From assembly GCF_000801105.2 (NCBI RefSeq), contig NC_079512.1:558263-622262 (forward strand): a stretch of 64,000 nucleotides of DNA, read 5' to 3'. Under the pieces are notes generated by a model. It did not search any database and had not been told where the DNA came from. It saw only the letters and a list, made by a program, of their open reading frames with translations. Positions within the stretch are counted from its first letter, which is position 1. Each line of letters opens with the position of its first letter. The position numbers and the translations under genes are program-made. Source of the stretch: Raphanus sativus (taxonomy: Eukaryota > Streptophyta > Magnoliopsida > Brassicales > Brassicaceae). Positions 11,985 through 23,382 of the stretch are shown piece after piece.

Positions 11985-12497
11985 TATTTCAAATCATATA
12001 TCGCAAAATTGCCTCTAGACTTGGTAAGCTCTGTGTGTGAAACCAAGGGCGAGGGAAAATCTCAGCTGTTATTAATAAGCAGAAGGAAAGCCAAGCTACA
12101 ACTTGAAGACTTGGAAACTGAAACTTTAATCCGAGTGTGCGATTTAGATGACAATGACTCTCTTCTGTGTTTGCTCTGATGGGTTTGGAAGTCCAATAGA
12201 GCTTCCGGTTCACGAGGGATTAGATTTGCCGCCACTTGGAGATAACATTGGTCCATGAGTCCGTTACTGTTCAGAAAGTGTAAGGATGCATCATGCAATG
12301 TTATTATCTTGTTCCGGTTTTCGGTATTTTGTTTAAGATTTTTGGTACAATCTAATTTTTTTTTTCTCAAGCGTCCAGTCCAGGAAGAAGCGCATCTTGT
12401 AGAATATGTGAGGCTTATGCAAATGGATGTAGTCAAGAAAAAGATAAATCTAAAGAGCTTTTTGTTTGAGTACAAAGCAAGCAAAAGTAATTTATAA
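11985..12497 (+). pseudogene. Unidentified gene remnant
   Basis: Two blocks look protein-like. At about 12010-12178 a frame gives KAKLQLEDLETETLIRVCDL ending in a stop. At 12175-12257 another frame gives SDGFGSPIELPVHEGLDLPP-LGDNIGP, also ending in TGA. After an intron-like T-rich tract, 12372-12496 reads RPVQEEAHLVEYVRLMQMDV to a stop. The frames are not joined, so if this was a gene it is broken. I cannot name the family. Its position just upstream of the X8 gene makes an ancestral neighbour possible. Confidence 0.3.
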
Positions 12498-12957
12498 AAT
12501 AACTTTCCTCTCTGATTATTTTTGCAATGTCAAGCAAGCATATATGCCCATTGGCATACAAAAATGTGTATATTCTTGTACTATAATGTTAGTTTTGACG
12601 GTTAAAAATCAATTAATTATTTCAAAATAGTTAAGGACTAGCTATAAGAATATAAACATTTAACTTCAGGAGTAAAGTGAGACTTGGATGACAACAAAGT
12701 GAACTCCTAAGGGCCAATCTTTATGAGAAACCCAGCAGAACCTTATATTCTTCCACAGGTTGCTTTAAATGATTCCTAGTGTCTTGTGTTTTGTTTTCTA
12801 AGCATGCATATAACATATACACATAAGAAAGAGGAGTAGACAAGACAAATATTCAAGTTATTTTGGTCCTATTACTTTTTTCTTTCCTCTTGGCAGTGTA
12901 GCTCATTGGTTCTAGTTTTGAAGATTTAACATCTCTTCTGGTCTCATCTTATAAACA

Positions 12958-14251
12958 ATGGAATCAAATAGAGCACTCATAACCATTTTTATCCTCCTTT
13001 GTCTCTTTCTCTCGGCAAGCTTCTTCACTCATTCTGGTAAGCGTCTCTTTCTCTTCTTCTCTCCAGTTCTAGCTCCAAGAGCATTTGATTTTTTTCTTTC
13101 TAATTTTGTAGCAGATGCAAGAAAACTTGTTGGACTTGAGAGAGACTCAAAGAAGAGGCCAAAGAAGCTGACCATCAAAGCATTAAAACACACATCAGTG
13201 TTAGAGAAAATGATGACACAACTCAATCTAGCTCAGCCTTTGGATTGCTCAACAACATCCTCCAACACTCAACCTAATAGTGTTAGTGCAACTCTCAGTC
13301 TATCTCCCTACGTTCCACTTGCTCCACTTTCAGTTCCCGATAATGCCCCTCCTTTTTGTGTTAATCCTCCAAATATTCCTCTAAACTTGCCTCCTTTCTC
13401 CTCCTATCCTGAACTTAGCCCACCTCCAGGCCCAATCATTGTACCTAACCCACCTGAATCATCTTCTAATCCAAACTCAAACCCAAATCCACCTGACTCC
13501 ACCTCAAACCCAAACTCAATTCCAAACCCACCTGAAACATCCTCCTCTAATCCAAACCCACCAGAATCATCTTCTAACCCGAACCCACCAGAATCATCAT
13601 CAAACCCCAGCCCACCCGTTACAGTCCCAAACCCACCTGACATTTCCAGTCCAAACCCATCAGAAACAGTTCCTAGCCCTTCAGTACCCGGTTATTCGCC
13701 AGGCCCATCAGGACCCATTTCAGGTCCACCTTACTCCGAACCAGGCCCATCAACCTCGACTAACACTCCTACACCGTCCGGTAATATTCCAACCCCATCA
13801 TCAGAGTTTTTACCTCCGATCGTCTATCCGCCGCCTATGGTTCCACCACCACCTAGCGTGAGTCCGGCATCAGGTTACTGGTGCGTTGCTAAGCCTTCAG
13901 TGCCTGACCCAATCATCCAAGAAGCCATGAATTTTGCTTGTGGATCAGGAGCTGATTGCCATTCAATTCAGCCTAATGGGTCTTGCTTTAAACCCAATAC
14001 ATTGTGGGCACATGCTTCATACGCCTTCAATAGCTATTGGCAGCGAACCAAAGGTTCCGGTGGCTCGTGCTCGTTCGGCGGCACCGGCATGCTTGTCACC
14101 GTCGACCCAAGTAGAATATTTACAGATATATCAATAATTATTCTATCATAGTGCTCCTTTTTCTTATTAAAATATGGATATTCATTTAACCTTTTGACTC
14201 TTCTTTTATCTGAATGCAGGCTTTAATGGGTGCCATTTTGATTTCTTCTAA
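12958..14251 (+). CDS. Proline-rich secreted protein with C-terminal X8 (CBM43) domain
   Basis: Three exons fit: 12958-13036, 13112-14110 and 14220-14251, all with GT..AG introns and consistent phase, giving 369 residues. The first exon is a signal peptide (FILLCLFLSASFFTHS). A long Pro/Ser/Asn-rich linker with repeated NPPESSSNP units follows (about residues 115-275), then an X8 domain at about 282-367 with the conserved Cys residues (WCVA, FACG, ADC, GSC, GSCSF, NGC). X8 domains bind beta-1,3-glucan; relatives include the plasmodesmata callose-binding proteins, so an apoplastic or cell-wall role is likely. The protein stops only four residues after the last Cys, so no C-terminal GPI-anchor signal is seen. 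Position fits the Arabidopsis gene I recall as AT1G79480. The function beyond glucan binding is inferred. Confidence 0.88.
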
Positions 14252-14427
14252 TGCATGAAGAACAATGAAGACGTCTCTCATTTTTTAAAAATTTATATCA
14301 TGTGGATACGAATAATATCAACTACGTTTGATATATGTACATTAGGTTGGTCTCTCACTTGTAAGTTGTAACCCTTTAAGGTTTATAAAATACTAAATTC
14401 CTATGGAATGGCATTGGCATAACAACA
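14252..14427. other. 3' region of the X8 gene and left target duplication
   Basis: Probable 3' UTR. The last 11 bases (14417-14427, gcataacaaca) are the target-site duplication of the adjacent element. Confidence 0.6.
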
Positions 14428-15383
14428 GGGGCGGAGGCAGTGCAGGAGTGGTGGGGTCAGCTGACCCCACTACTTTTTAAAAAAATATATGTATTTCTCT
14501 TATATAATATGTATTGACACCAATTTAAAATTAAATTTGACCCCATTAAAAAAGTAGAACCCTACAAAAATAATTAAAATATTAAAATTTAAAGAAAAAA
14601 TTATATAACTAATACATTTATACCATTTATTTGTTAAAATTTGAATTTGTATTAATTTTTATCTTAATTTTTACTATTGAAAAAAATTGAAATCAATAAT
14701 AGGTTTTTATCTTAAACATAGTTACATATTAGTTTTAAGTCCAAATTATATTATGTCCAAATAGTAACATTAAAAAAATTAATAAACAAATTCATCATCT
14801 TCAATAAACGCGGGAGTTCATGTTCCAGAAAAAAAAATTCGATTAATTTCAAGTTGTTTTTTTTAATCTTATACTTTGGTCTTTTTAATTATTTTTTTAT
14901 CAAACTAAATATTATTATGATTGATTGATTCAAATTCAATATAGGATTTATTTTTATATTCTGAATATTTTAAACAGATGGTTTCATATTTAGAAAAAGA
15001 ACTAGTTTTTTATTATTTAGATAAATAATGACTAACTTATCTAAATGATCTTGGTAAAAAAATTGTAATATCTCCATAATCAAAGAGACAGGGTAAATCA
15101 AAAATATTTAACTTGAGAACTTTGTCAATCTCGTGATCATAATTTTAAAACAAGACTCATTAAAAATACATCAAAACGGTTTAATCATTCTTAGTTTGAT
15201 CAATATAGTATTTGGTTAGAATAAATATTTTTTTATTGTTTTATCGAAACAAAATTTAAAGGATGTAATTAATGAAATTGTAATAAAAAAAAGTTTCAAA
15301 GATCGTAAATATAATTTTTATATACTTTGGTAATTATGTTTAAAAAATTTGACCCGGTCCAAAAAGTTTCTGGCTCCGCCACT
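14428..15383. mobile_element. Non-autonomous MULE-like DNA transposon with 11-bp target duplication
   Basis: The ends are GGGGCGGAGGCAG (14428-14440) and CTGGCTCCGCCACT (15370-15383), near-perfect terminal inverted repeats of about 13 bp. The element is flanked on both sides by gcataacaaca (14417-14427 and 15384-15394). A duplication of 9-11 bp is typical of Mutator-like elements; hAT would give 8. Just inside the left end is a palindrome, gtggggtcagctgaccccac. The interior (about 950 bp) is AT-rich with no transposase. If the terminal base is shared the duplication would be 10 bp. Confidence 0.82.
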
Positions 15384-15636
15384 GCATAACAACATAGTTC
15401 TGATAAATCTTATGCTAAATTCGTATATTGCTTTTTTGGTAATAGGATTATGTCTTCTAGACTTGCAAATAAACGTTGTAGCTACTAATTACCACTAACT
15501 ATTCCTTTATTTATACACATATGACACAATGACATTGTTTTCATAAGAGAATTCTAGTCTGGTTGAAGGTTATAATGTTTCGACTTCGACACGTGAACTG
15601 TCACAACGATGCTTTGTTTGCTTAATTTGTATCACT

Positions 15637-15680
15637 AATTAGAGTTTTTGTTGACCAAAAAAAAAAAATTAGAGTTTTTG
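15637..15680 (+). mobile_element. Ultra-short poly(A) insertion with 14-bp target duplication
   Basis: aattagagtttttg occurs at 15637-15650 and 15667-15680, bracketing only 16 bases: ttgacc followed by A's. This is the structure left by target-primed reverse transcription of almost nothing but a 3' tail. Confidence 0.7.
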
Positions 15681-16096
15681 AGATTTTTTTTTTTGAAAGA
15701 GGAGCAAATTTCCCTTAGTTATGCTTTTTTTTCACTACTAATAGATGGTGTTGTTATTTTGATAAAATAATTTTTATTACTTTACAAATTTTTTACCATC
15801 GACTAAAATTTAATTTTATTAAAATAGATGGTTGACCAAAAAAGAACATACACAATATTAACAATTTTTACCAAAAAAGAACATATCCAACGAAAATTCT
15901 TCTAATAGAATACAAATTTTTTACTTCCTATTGCCTAATCAAAACAGTATTGGGATTTGGGTAAAAAGGAAACTAATATTAAAAAGTGGTAAATTTTGGC
16001 AAAATAGTGAAATACCGCCAGAAATAGGAAAAGAAAAACAATACAATTGGAAGAAGGAAAAAAAAGAAAAAGGAAAAGTGCACTCTGATTCGCACT
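15681..16096. other. Upstream region of the Brr2-like gene
   Basis: AT-rich; no gene. The phrase accaaaaaagaacata occurs twice (about 15836 and 15871). Confidence 0.5.
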
Positions 16097-16104
16097 ATAT
16101 AAAC
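16097..16104 (+). promoter_or_regulatory. Candidate TATA box of the Brr2-like gene
   Basis: TATATAAA lies about 235 bases before the ATG at 16332. It is followed by a pyrimidine-rich leader containing a plausible leader-intron donor near 16209. Position and sequence are suitable; usage is not shown. Confidence 0.5.
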
Positions 16105-16331
16105 AAACAAACTCTTACCTTAAGCTCTCTCAAAATATAGATTCGATCATAAGGAGATAGAGGACGCTGCCAACAGAGAATCCTAAATCAACACGAAGGC
16201 TCTTCACCGTAAGCTTCCTTCTTCTCTCTGCTTTCGTTTCGCGGCGGTTATTAGGGTTTAGTCTCGTCTTCTTTGATATTAGATCAGATTCGTGGAGGTT
16301 AATAACATTGTTTGATTTTTGAATTTGGTGG

Positions 16332-19055
16332 ATGGCGAACTTGGGAGATGGAGTTGCTAAGGGAAGGCGTGATGATGATACGGTTACTGATCGGGAGGAT
16401 AGCAAGAGGCGTCGTCTTCTCATAGATTCTGATTATTATCAGCCGAAGAGTAAGGAGACTAGGGCTGCGTACGAGGCTATGCTTAGTCTTATCCAGCATC
16501 ACCTCGGTGGTTTGCCTTTGAGTATTGTTATTGATGCCGCGGATGAGATCTTGGCTCTTCTCAATTACAACGATATCCCTGAAACTGAAAAGAAGAAGTT
16601 GGAGTTTCAGAAGATTCTTAACCTTATTATACCTGAGGATGAGGATGAGCAGATGAATCTTGTTTTTGATCAGCTTGTTTCCATTGGTGAACTGATCACC
16701 GACTTTGGTGAGGAGGCTCTTGAGTTTGAGGAGAGCGACGACGACGAGGAAGAGAGTGTTCCCGATGAAGAAGAACCTCAGAAAACTGGAGCATACTGGC
16801 TCCTGGGAGAAACAGCGGAGGAGAACCTGCTGAAAGCTATTAATGATCTGAATTACTACAGAACTGTTGTTGCTGATAGAGATTTAGAGAGTGGTAGGTT
16901 GAAGGGTCAGGGTCAGCGTCAGATGCTGGACCTGGAGAGCTTGGCTTTTGACCAAGGTGGTCACCTGATGGCGAATAACAAGTTTGTACTTCCACATGGC
17001 TCCTACAGAAGTCGCCGCGAGGGATATGATGAGTTTCATGTGCCGCGGGTTTTTAAAGAGGTGGATGTCAGCGAGAAGCTTGTGAAGATCACCGAGATGC
17101 CAGCTTGGGCTCAACCGGCTTTCAAGGGAATGCAACAGTTGAACAGAGTTCAGAGCAAAGTGTACGAGACTGCGCTGTTTAAGGATGATAACATTCTTGT
17201 TTGCGCTCCAACCGGTGCTGGGAGCACCGATGTTGCCGTGCTCACCATTCTTCAGCAAATTGGATTCAATAAGAAGGATGATGGAACATTTAACCATGGA
17301 AATTACAAAATCGTCTATGTTACACCCATGAAGGCTCTTGTTACTAAGATCGTCAGTAACCTGTCTAAGCGTCTGAAGGATTATGGAGTTACTGTGAGGG
17401 AACTCAGTGGGGATCAGTCTCTTAATGGGAAAGAAATTGAGGAGAGCCAGATAATTGTTACAACACCAGAGAAGTGGGATATCATCACCAGGAAGTCTGT
17501 TGATCTCCAGCTTGTGAGACTTGTTATAATCGATGAAATCCATCTTCTTCATGGTGATCGAGGGCCTGTGCTTGAAAGCATTGTTGCTAGGACTCTCAGA
17601 CAGATTGAAACCATGAAGGAGAATATTCGTTTGGTGGGTTTGTCAGCTACACTGCCAAATTATGAAGATGTGGCCTTATTTTTGCGGGTTGATCTTAAGA
17701 AAGGATTGTTTAAATTTGACCGCAGCTACAGACCGGTGCCTCTTGATCAGCAGTATGTCGGAATCAGTGTGAGAAAACCGTTGCAGATGTTCAAGATGAT
17801 GAATGATCTTTGTTATCAGAAAGCACTGGCTTGTGCTGGAAAGCACCAGGTTCTTATTTTTGTTCAGTCGAGGATGGAAACAGCAAAAACTGCAAAAGCA
17901 ATGGTGGAGAAAGCAATGGCGAATGATACCCTCAACAGATTCTTGAAAGAAGATAGTGCAAGTCGTGAAGTTCTTCAGAGTCAGACTGAACTTATTAAGA
18001 ATGGTGATCTGAAAAAACTTCTGCCTTACGGTTTTGCTTTTCATCATTCTGGGCTAACAAGGGGTGACCGTGAGATAGTTGAGGCGCTTTTCGGTGAAGG
18101 GCATGTGCAAGTCTTGGTTTCCACAGCAACTCTCTCATGGAGTGTGAATTTGCATGCTCATACTGTCATAATCAAAGGAACTAAGGTTTATAATCCTGAG
18201 AAAGGTGCGTGGATGGAACTCAGTGCCATGGATGTTATGCAGATGCTTGGTCGTGCTGGAAGACCTCAGTATGATCAATATGGGGAGGGTATAATTATCA
18301 CTGGCTACAGCGAGCTGCAGTGTTATCTTTCTTTAACGAATGAGCAACTACCTATTGAAAGCCAGCTTATTTCCAAGCTTTCTGATCAGCTTAATGCTGA
18401 AATTGTTCTTGGAACTGTTCAGAATGCTAGAGACGCTTGCCATTGGCTTGGCTATACGTATCTATATTACCGTATGGTTCGTGATCCAACGCTTTATGGT
18501 TTAGCGCCCGATGACCTTGTAAAAGACGTATTGTTGGAGGAAAGAAGAGCTGACCTGATACACTCAGCTGCTACTATCTTGGACAAAAACAACTTGGTTA
18601 AGTATGACAGGGAAAGTGGATGTTTCCAAGTTACTGATTTGGGACGGATTGCTAGCAACTACTGTGTAAATCATGGGACCATAGCTACGTACAATGAGCA
18701 CTTGAAGCCAACGATGAGTGATGCAGATCTTTATAGTCTGCTCTCACTAAGTGAGGAGTTCAAGCACGTGACTGTTGGGCAAGATGAGAAGACGGAACTG
18801 GCGAAACTTTTGGATCGTGTCTCGGTTCCGATCAAGGAAACTCTGGAGGAGCCCAGTGCAAAGATTAATGTTTTGCTACAGGCATACATTTCACAGCTAA
18901 AGCTTGAGAGTCTTTCTTTGACATCAGACATGGTTTATATAGGTCAGAGAGCTGGACGTCTTGTACAAGCTGTCTATGAAATTGCATTGAAGCGCGGATG
19001 GGATCAACTGGCTGAGAAAGCTCTGGAAATGGTTGGGAAGATTACAAAAAGATAA
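16332..19055 (+). CDS. Shortened Brr2-type DExH RNA helicase with defective Walker A
   Basis: An uninterrupted 907-codon ORF related to plant BRR2 (U5 snRNP helicase that unwinds U4/U6), which is about 2,170 residues. It keeps a short N-terminal part (Lys/Arg-rich, then acidic 125-150), lacks most of the N-terminal helical region, contains the first RecA cassette, and ends at about the start of the first Sec63 domain (KITKR, stop). The second cassette is absent. Motif I reads APTGAGSTD instead of GKT: residue 298 (AGC, 17223-17225) is Ser where the ATP-binding Lys belongs. DEIH (401-404), SAT (438-440) and QMLGRAGR (637-644) are intact. In motif V, STATLAWGVNLPAH has become STATLSWSVNLHAH. 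No intron is needed. The open frame over 2.7 kb argues for recent origin or selection, but ATPase activity should be lost. It could be a partial duplicate on its way to becoming a pseudogene, or a regulatory decoy. Confidence 0.85.
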   Translation: MANLGDGVAKGRRDDDTVTDREDSKRRRLLIDSDYYQPKSKETRAAYEAMLSLIQHHLGGLPLSIVIDAADEILALLNYNDIPETEKKKLEFQKILNLIIPEDEDEQMNLVFDQLVSIGELITDFGEEALEFEESDDDEEESVPDEEEPQKTGAYWLLGETAEENLLKAINDLNYYRTVVADRDLESGRLKGQGQRQMLDLESLAFDQGGHLMANNKFVLPHGSYRSRREGYDEFHVPRVFKEVDVSEKLVKITEMPAWAQPAFKGMQQLNRVQSKVYETALFKDDNILVCAPTGAGSTDVAVLTILQQIGFNKKDDGTFNHGNYKIVYVTPMKALVTKIVSNLSKRLKDYGVTVRELSGDQSLNGKEIEESQIIVTTPEKWDIITRKSVDLQLVRLVIIDEIHLLHGDRGPVLESIVARTLRQIETMKENIRLVGLSATLPNYEDVALFLRVDLKKGLFKFDRSYRPVPLDQQYVGISVRKPLQMFKMMNDLCYQKALACAGKHQVLIFVQSRMETAKTAKAMVEKAMANDTLNRFLKEDSASREVLQSQTELIKNGDLKKLLPYGFAFHHSGLTRGDREIVEALFGEGHVQVLVSTATLSWSVNLHAHTVIIKGTKVYNPEKGAWMELSAMDVMQMLGRAGRPQYDQYGEGIIITGYSELQCYLSLTNEQLPIESQLISKLSDQLNAEIVLGTVQNARDACHWLGYTYLYYRMVRDPTLYGLAPDDLVKDVLLEERRADLIHSAATILDKNNLVKYDRESGCFQVTDLGRIASNYCVNHGTIATYNEHLKPTMSDADLYSLLSLSEEFKHVTVGQDEKTELAKLLDRVSVPIKETLEEPSAKINVLLQAYISQLKLESLSLTSDMVYIGQRAGRLVQAVYEIALKRGWDQLAEKALEMVGKITKR

Positions 19056-19327
19056 AAGAAGTTTACAAGCTCTCTAGTTCTGTTAACTAGCATCTCAAGC
19101 GACTTGATTTAAGGTTACTCTGCTATTTTTTCTGTTATTTTAATTGACTGTTTTCATTTTTTTTGTCCAAAATTTTCAGTTTCTTTTTGTTTTAATACAC
19201 ATCAATAATGTTTGTTGGCAGTAATCTTGTGTCCATATTTTCGCCCCATGTGCTGACCGGCTGTATTTACAATAGCAGGTGTTTAAATTACACCGGCATT
19301 GCTTGACTCTCTTGATTTGCTATGCAG

Positions 19328-20887
19328 CCTATTGGTGTTGTTGGCGCAATAACCCCAATGAACTTCCCTTAGCCATGATAACTCGGAAGTTCTTGCTTTG
19401 TTGTACCTTTTCAGTTTACCTTCTCTTTTATATAACCTGTCTAGTATACTATCCCAGTAGATTATGTTTTTTCGTTAGGTTTGAGGTGGATGGTTGACGG
19501 TAATGCAGGTTGGCCCTGCTCTTACTTCTGGATACATAGTCGTTGTTAAAGCATCTGAACTTAACGCCCTTAAACTTGCACTTCAAGCTGGCGTTCCTCC
19601 GGTAAGTTATGATTTTAGGCATGAACCATATATCCCACCAGGATCTCTGGTCTAATCAGTTTTGATATCGTCATGTCAGGGAGATGACCTGATAATTTGT
19701 AAATTTCAAACACGTAATGTTTCCTTAATAATATGTGATCTGGTTTTATCAACCCATCTCCAAAATAAATGCTTGTATTGTCATAAATGTGGCTACTAAT
19801 ACTAATCTGATGTATGACTATTGTGGCTGGAAGGCTAGTTTTTAACGATGTTTCTTATGTGATCATGAACTCTCTGAGCAGACCATTTTTTGCAGCTGTT
19901 TTGATGGTTTTCTTTGATTCATTTACATGGTTTTTTAACAGGGTGCACACTGAATGTGGTCATGGGAAATGCTCCTGAAATCGGCGATGCTTTGCTTACG
20001 AGTTCACAGGTTCCGCTAGTCATCTTTGTGTACTTTCTGTTACTTGCACCTCTGCCATAAGTAGTGAGTGATTCATGATAAGTAACCTTGTCAGCTGACT
20101 ATTTTTGTTTCTTGTGCTACTCAGGTGAGGAAAATCACGTTCACAGGATTAACAGCAGTTGGGAAGAAGGTTGATGGCAGCTGCTGCACCTACTGTCAAA
20201 TGTCAATAATAAGGTACGCTTAAGCCACAAATGGGTTTTGAAAAACCGTGCTAAGCCACAAATATCAATAAGGTACGCTTAAACCACAAAGTTTATGTTG
20301 TTTGATTTTATGTTTAAGACTTTATTGGCTTCATTCTCTGTTTTTGAGACTTTGTTAGCAAATAGTTTTCAAATAAGATTGCAGTGTTTTAGCTTTTTGC
20401 GTCTTTAAAGAATTAAGTTAAAGCATCAAGTGTTCTTCGCATTTGTTTCTTAGGGAGGAGATTTTCGGACCAGTAGCTCCCCCTTATTCGGTTCAAAACC
20501 GAGGAGGATGCTATCGGAATCGCTAATGACACTATTGCAGGTATGTCCTCTCAAGTAATCTTAGCAAACTGTTTTCTATATATATCAAGTCTCAGGGGCT
20601 AAAATGATAGAGGGAATGAATGTGTGCAGGACTTGCTACTTATATATTCACAAACTGTGTGCAACGGTCGTGGCATGTGTCTGAAGCACTTGAATACAGA
20701 CTTGTAGGTGTGAAAGGACTCGTATCAACAGAGGAAAGACCAGAAATGGAAGACATGTTCTAAATTGTAGCGATACATCATACATCTCATCTGCTTACAT
20801 ATTTTTAATCGCAGGTGGCTCCATTCGGGGGATTGAAGCAGTCTGGTCTTGGAAGGGAAGGATCATGGTCTGGACGAATACCTTGAG
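19328..20887 (+). pseudogene. ALDH5F1: Succinic semialdehyde dehydrogenase (ALDH5F1), decayed
   Basis: Exon blocks match mitochondrial SSADH of the GABA shunt: PIGVVGAITP (19328-19391), VGPALTSGYIVVVK (19509-19601), NVVMGNAPEIGDALLTS (19942-20009), VRKITFTG..AVGKK (20125-20200), EEIFGPVAPL (20452-20541), YIFTN.VQRSWHV (20630-20741) and VAPFGG.KQSGLGREGS (20816-20887). Lesions include a 1-base loss giving TAG at 19370-19372, a 2-base gain giving TGA at 19951-19953, single-base gains near 20169 and 20484, and a small deletion near 20865. The exons between PTVK and EEIFGP are gone; these carry the catalytic Glu and Cys. Introns are retained, so this is a dying resident gene, not a retrocopy. Its place next to APL matches Arabidopsis AT1G79440, supporting loss of one copy after genome triplication. 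Confidence 0.9.
20207..20290. repeat. 24-bp direct repeat inside the SSADH remnant
   Basis: aataaggtacgcttaagcca (with one substitution) occurs at 20207 and 20266, about 59 bases apart, exactly where the catalytic exons are missing. Confidence 0.7.
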
Positions 20888-23290
20888 GTAACTCATAACA
20901 CTCATCTATTTAATCAACTTGTTTAGAGATTAAATTGATTATAATATTAGAATATGAACACGTTATGAATAAGTAAGTATCCATGAGAATATGTATTGTA
21001 AATTCATTATAGAAGTTTTCTGTAAATTCTATTGATGCTAATCAATTACAGTGATTTGGTTTGTTAAACGGTTTGGAAGCTGTAAGTTCCTCTTCCACTT
21101 ATATATCCTTCGAATAAAAGCTGTCAGCGTATGGCTTATTTTGTTACTTGTAAGATTTGGAGGTGACCTTTAATAAATATAAATATTTGATCAATGTTTT
21201 AGCATATGGTGTTTGAATAATATTTTGGCGTTTTGATCTTTGTTTTCAAGTGAATTTTTGTATAATATTCGGACAATTTCTCTGCTCTGTATATACTAAA
21301 AAGAGAGTGGTCTTGTTCTTTGCTTACAATTATTAGAAATTCCTACGAGTCGATGTATTTGTAATCTTTTTTCTCATCAGTATCTTATTATAGACACTTA
21401 TACGCCCCATGTGCCAGTGATTAAGAAGAGTTGAGAAAATATAATATCCGTGGTCAACAAACTTTAAGTTGATATGTATGAATGTATGAATTATCGATCC
21501 TAAATCATTTTTCTGACCATCCTATCAGTTTACCAAATTTTAGAGATTAATTAAATTAAAAATAGCGATCAGTTATGTTTCAAATTAGCGTTGGAATAAT
21601 GGTTCGATGCCAAACTTGGGAATTTTTTTTTAATTGGGGAAAAGATAGGAAGGGTGGAAGGAATATATTCATTTCGATGAAGAAATTCCAAAGCACCATA
21701 AAAAGATGCTTGAAGTTCAAGCAACCATGGCCTCTATTATTTTAAACCAACTTACTTTATTGTCATTAATTTATTTATTCTTTAGTCGACTAGTTTAATT
21801 ATTTCTTTTTAAGTTCTTTGTTTCCTTCAGCAACAATTAGCTACAAGTTAGACACTAGCTTTACATGGTTTAAAACTGTTTATGCAAACTAAAATTTTGC
21901 TTAAACTCATTATCAAAAGAATTAGTAATCATGAAAATTAAGAATTTAAATGACATTAAAACATCTTCAATGTATGTCTCTATATTTTACCTTTTTATCT
22001 TTATATTTAGAGATGAAAATAATATATTTCTATATTTTCTTTTACAAATAGAAAAATTTTATTATACGTGCATATATTGGAGCAAGTCCACTTTTATAAT
22101 AAAAAATTTTTATTTTAAAAGAAAATATAATGAAAATAGATTTGGGTTGGAGATGGTCTAACGCCGTCTAATTTGCTAATGTTAATGCTAATATACCTCA
22201 TATCACTGCACTACAAATAAGTTTTGTAAAAATAAAACACGATCATTATTGCATGAAAAAAATTATGAAAAATCTGTTAAACATAAAACATATTTTGCAT
22301 AAAACTATGTAAAAACGTGGCTGGCCAATTTTATACGGTTGGCATCTACGCGGGAATTCTATTTTCGTTTTTTTTTTTTTAATATTGTTGGCGCAATACG
22401 AATCTATCTTTATTCACCAAAGAGGCGAAGAATTGATTCCTATTCTCATGCAATTTGAACTTTGATTTATTATTTAATTGTAAAAGTTAATAGCATTTTC
22501 CTATTATATATCCTAGCTAGATTTGTCTACGACGATTAACTCCTTACAAACAATTCGTGTAGAAAATATTTAAAATTTCTAGCAAAGAAAAACACTGCTT
22601 CTTTGCGTAAAAACATTGTTTCTAATTAATTAAAGTCAAGTAATATATATATGGAAAATGTATTACCATATATAGTTGCACAATTGTCATTCCTACGAAA
22701 GCCAAAAAGGGTTATAGCCCCAGCAAGCTTTAACCCCCAAAAATAAAAATAAAATGGAGAAAATAAGATAAAACATATGGTAAAAATAAAATAAAGAATA
22801 AAATAGCTTTAATAAGTAGAAGAAGAGGTCCCCAACAGTAACACTATCTTTACTCACTGATGCATAATTCTCCACATATCACTAAATTATATGCACAAGT
22901 TAAAGTTTTGGTTCCATATTCTTATGTTGTTTTTAACTCCATATTCCTACACTAAATATTAGTTACATTGAACATTTCCATGTTTTCCCTTCATATTTAA
23001 TACAAAACCTATACGATATTTAAATTTCTGATTTAGTGCAATTTTTTATTCTTATATCATATGCTCTCTTTGTGTGCATATCAGTCTCAGCCATATTCAT
23101 TGACTTATTCTTGTTCTATGTAAACATGCCTTGGGACCTCCCGCTCATATATTACAGAGAATTTGCAATATATAAGTTGATCAATTTATACACATGTGTC
23201 TAAAATGACAATTCATTCAAAACTAAAAGAATATAAATTATGTGAATAAAGGGCTGATTATATGATTAATGCAATTGAACTTTATCTAAA

Positions 23291-23291
23291 G

Positions 23292-23340
<49 letters not shown>
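23291..23340. repeat. (AT)n(GT)n compound microsatellite
   Basis: About 14 AT units pass directly into about 11 TG units. Confidence 0.95.
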
Positions 23341-23341
<1 letters not shown>

Positions 23342-23382
23342 TTTATGGGTATATACATTAATTGTATTGTATATAGAATGAT

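Noticed and set aside
13404..13643. Gly-rich minus-strand ORF of 79 codons
   Set aside because: It is the antisense shadow of the Pro/Ser-rich linker of the X8 gene, whose splice sites and Cys pattern support the plus strand.
16884..17552. 222-codon minus-strand ORF
   Set aside because: Antisense to the Brr2-like helicase, where the plus-strand frame has clear helicase motifs.
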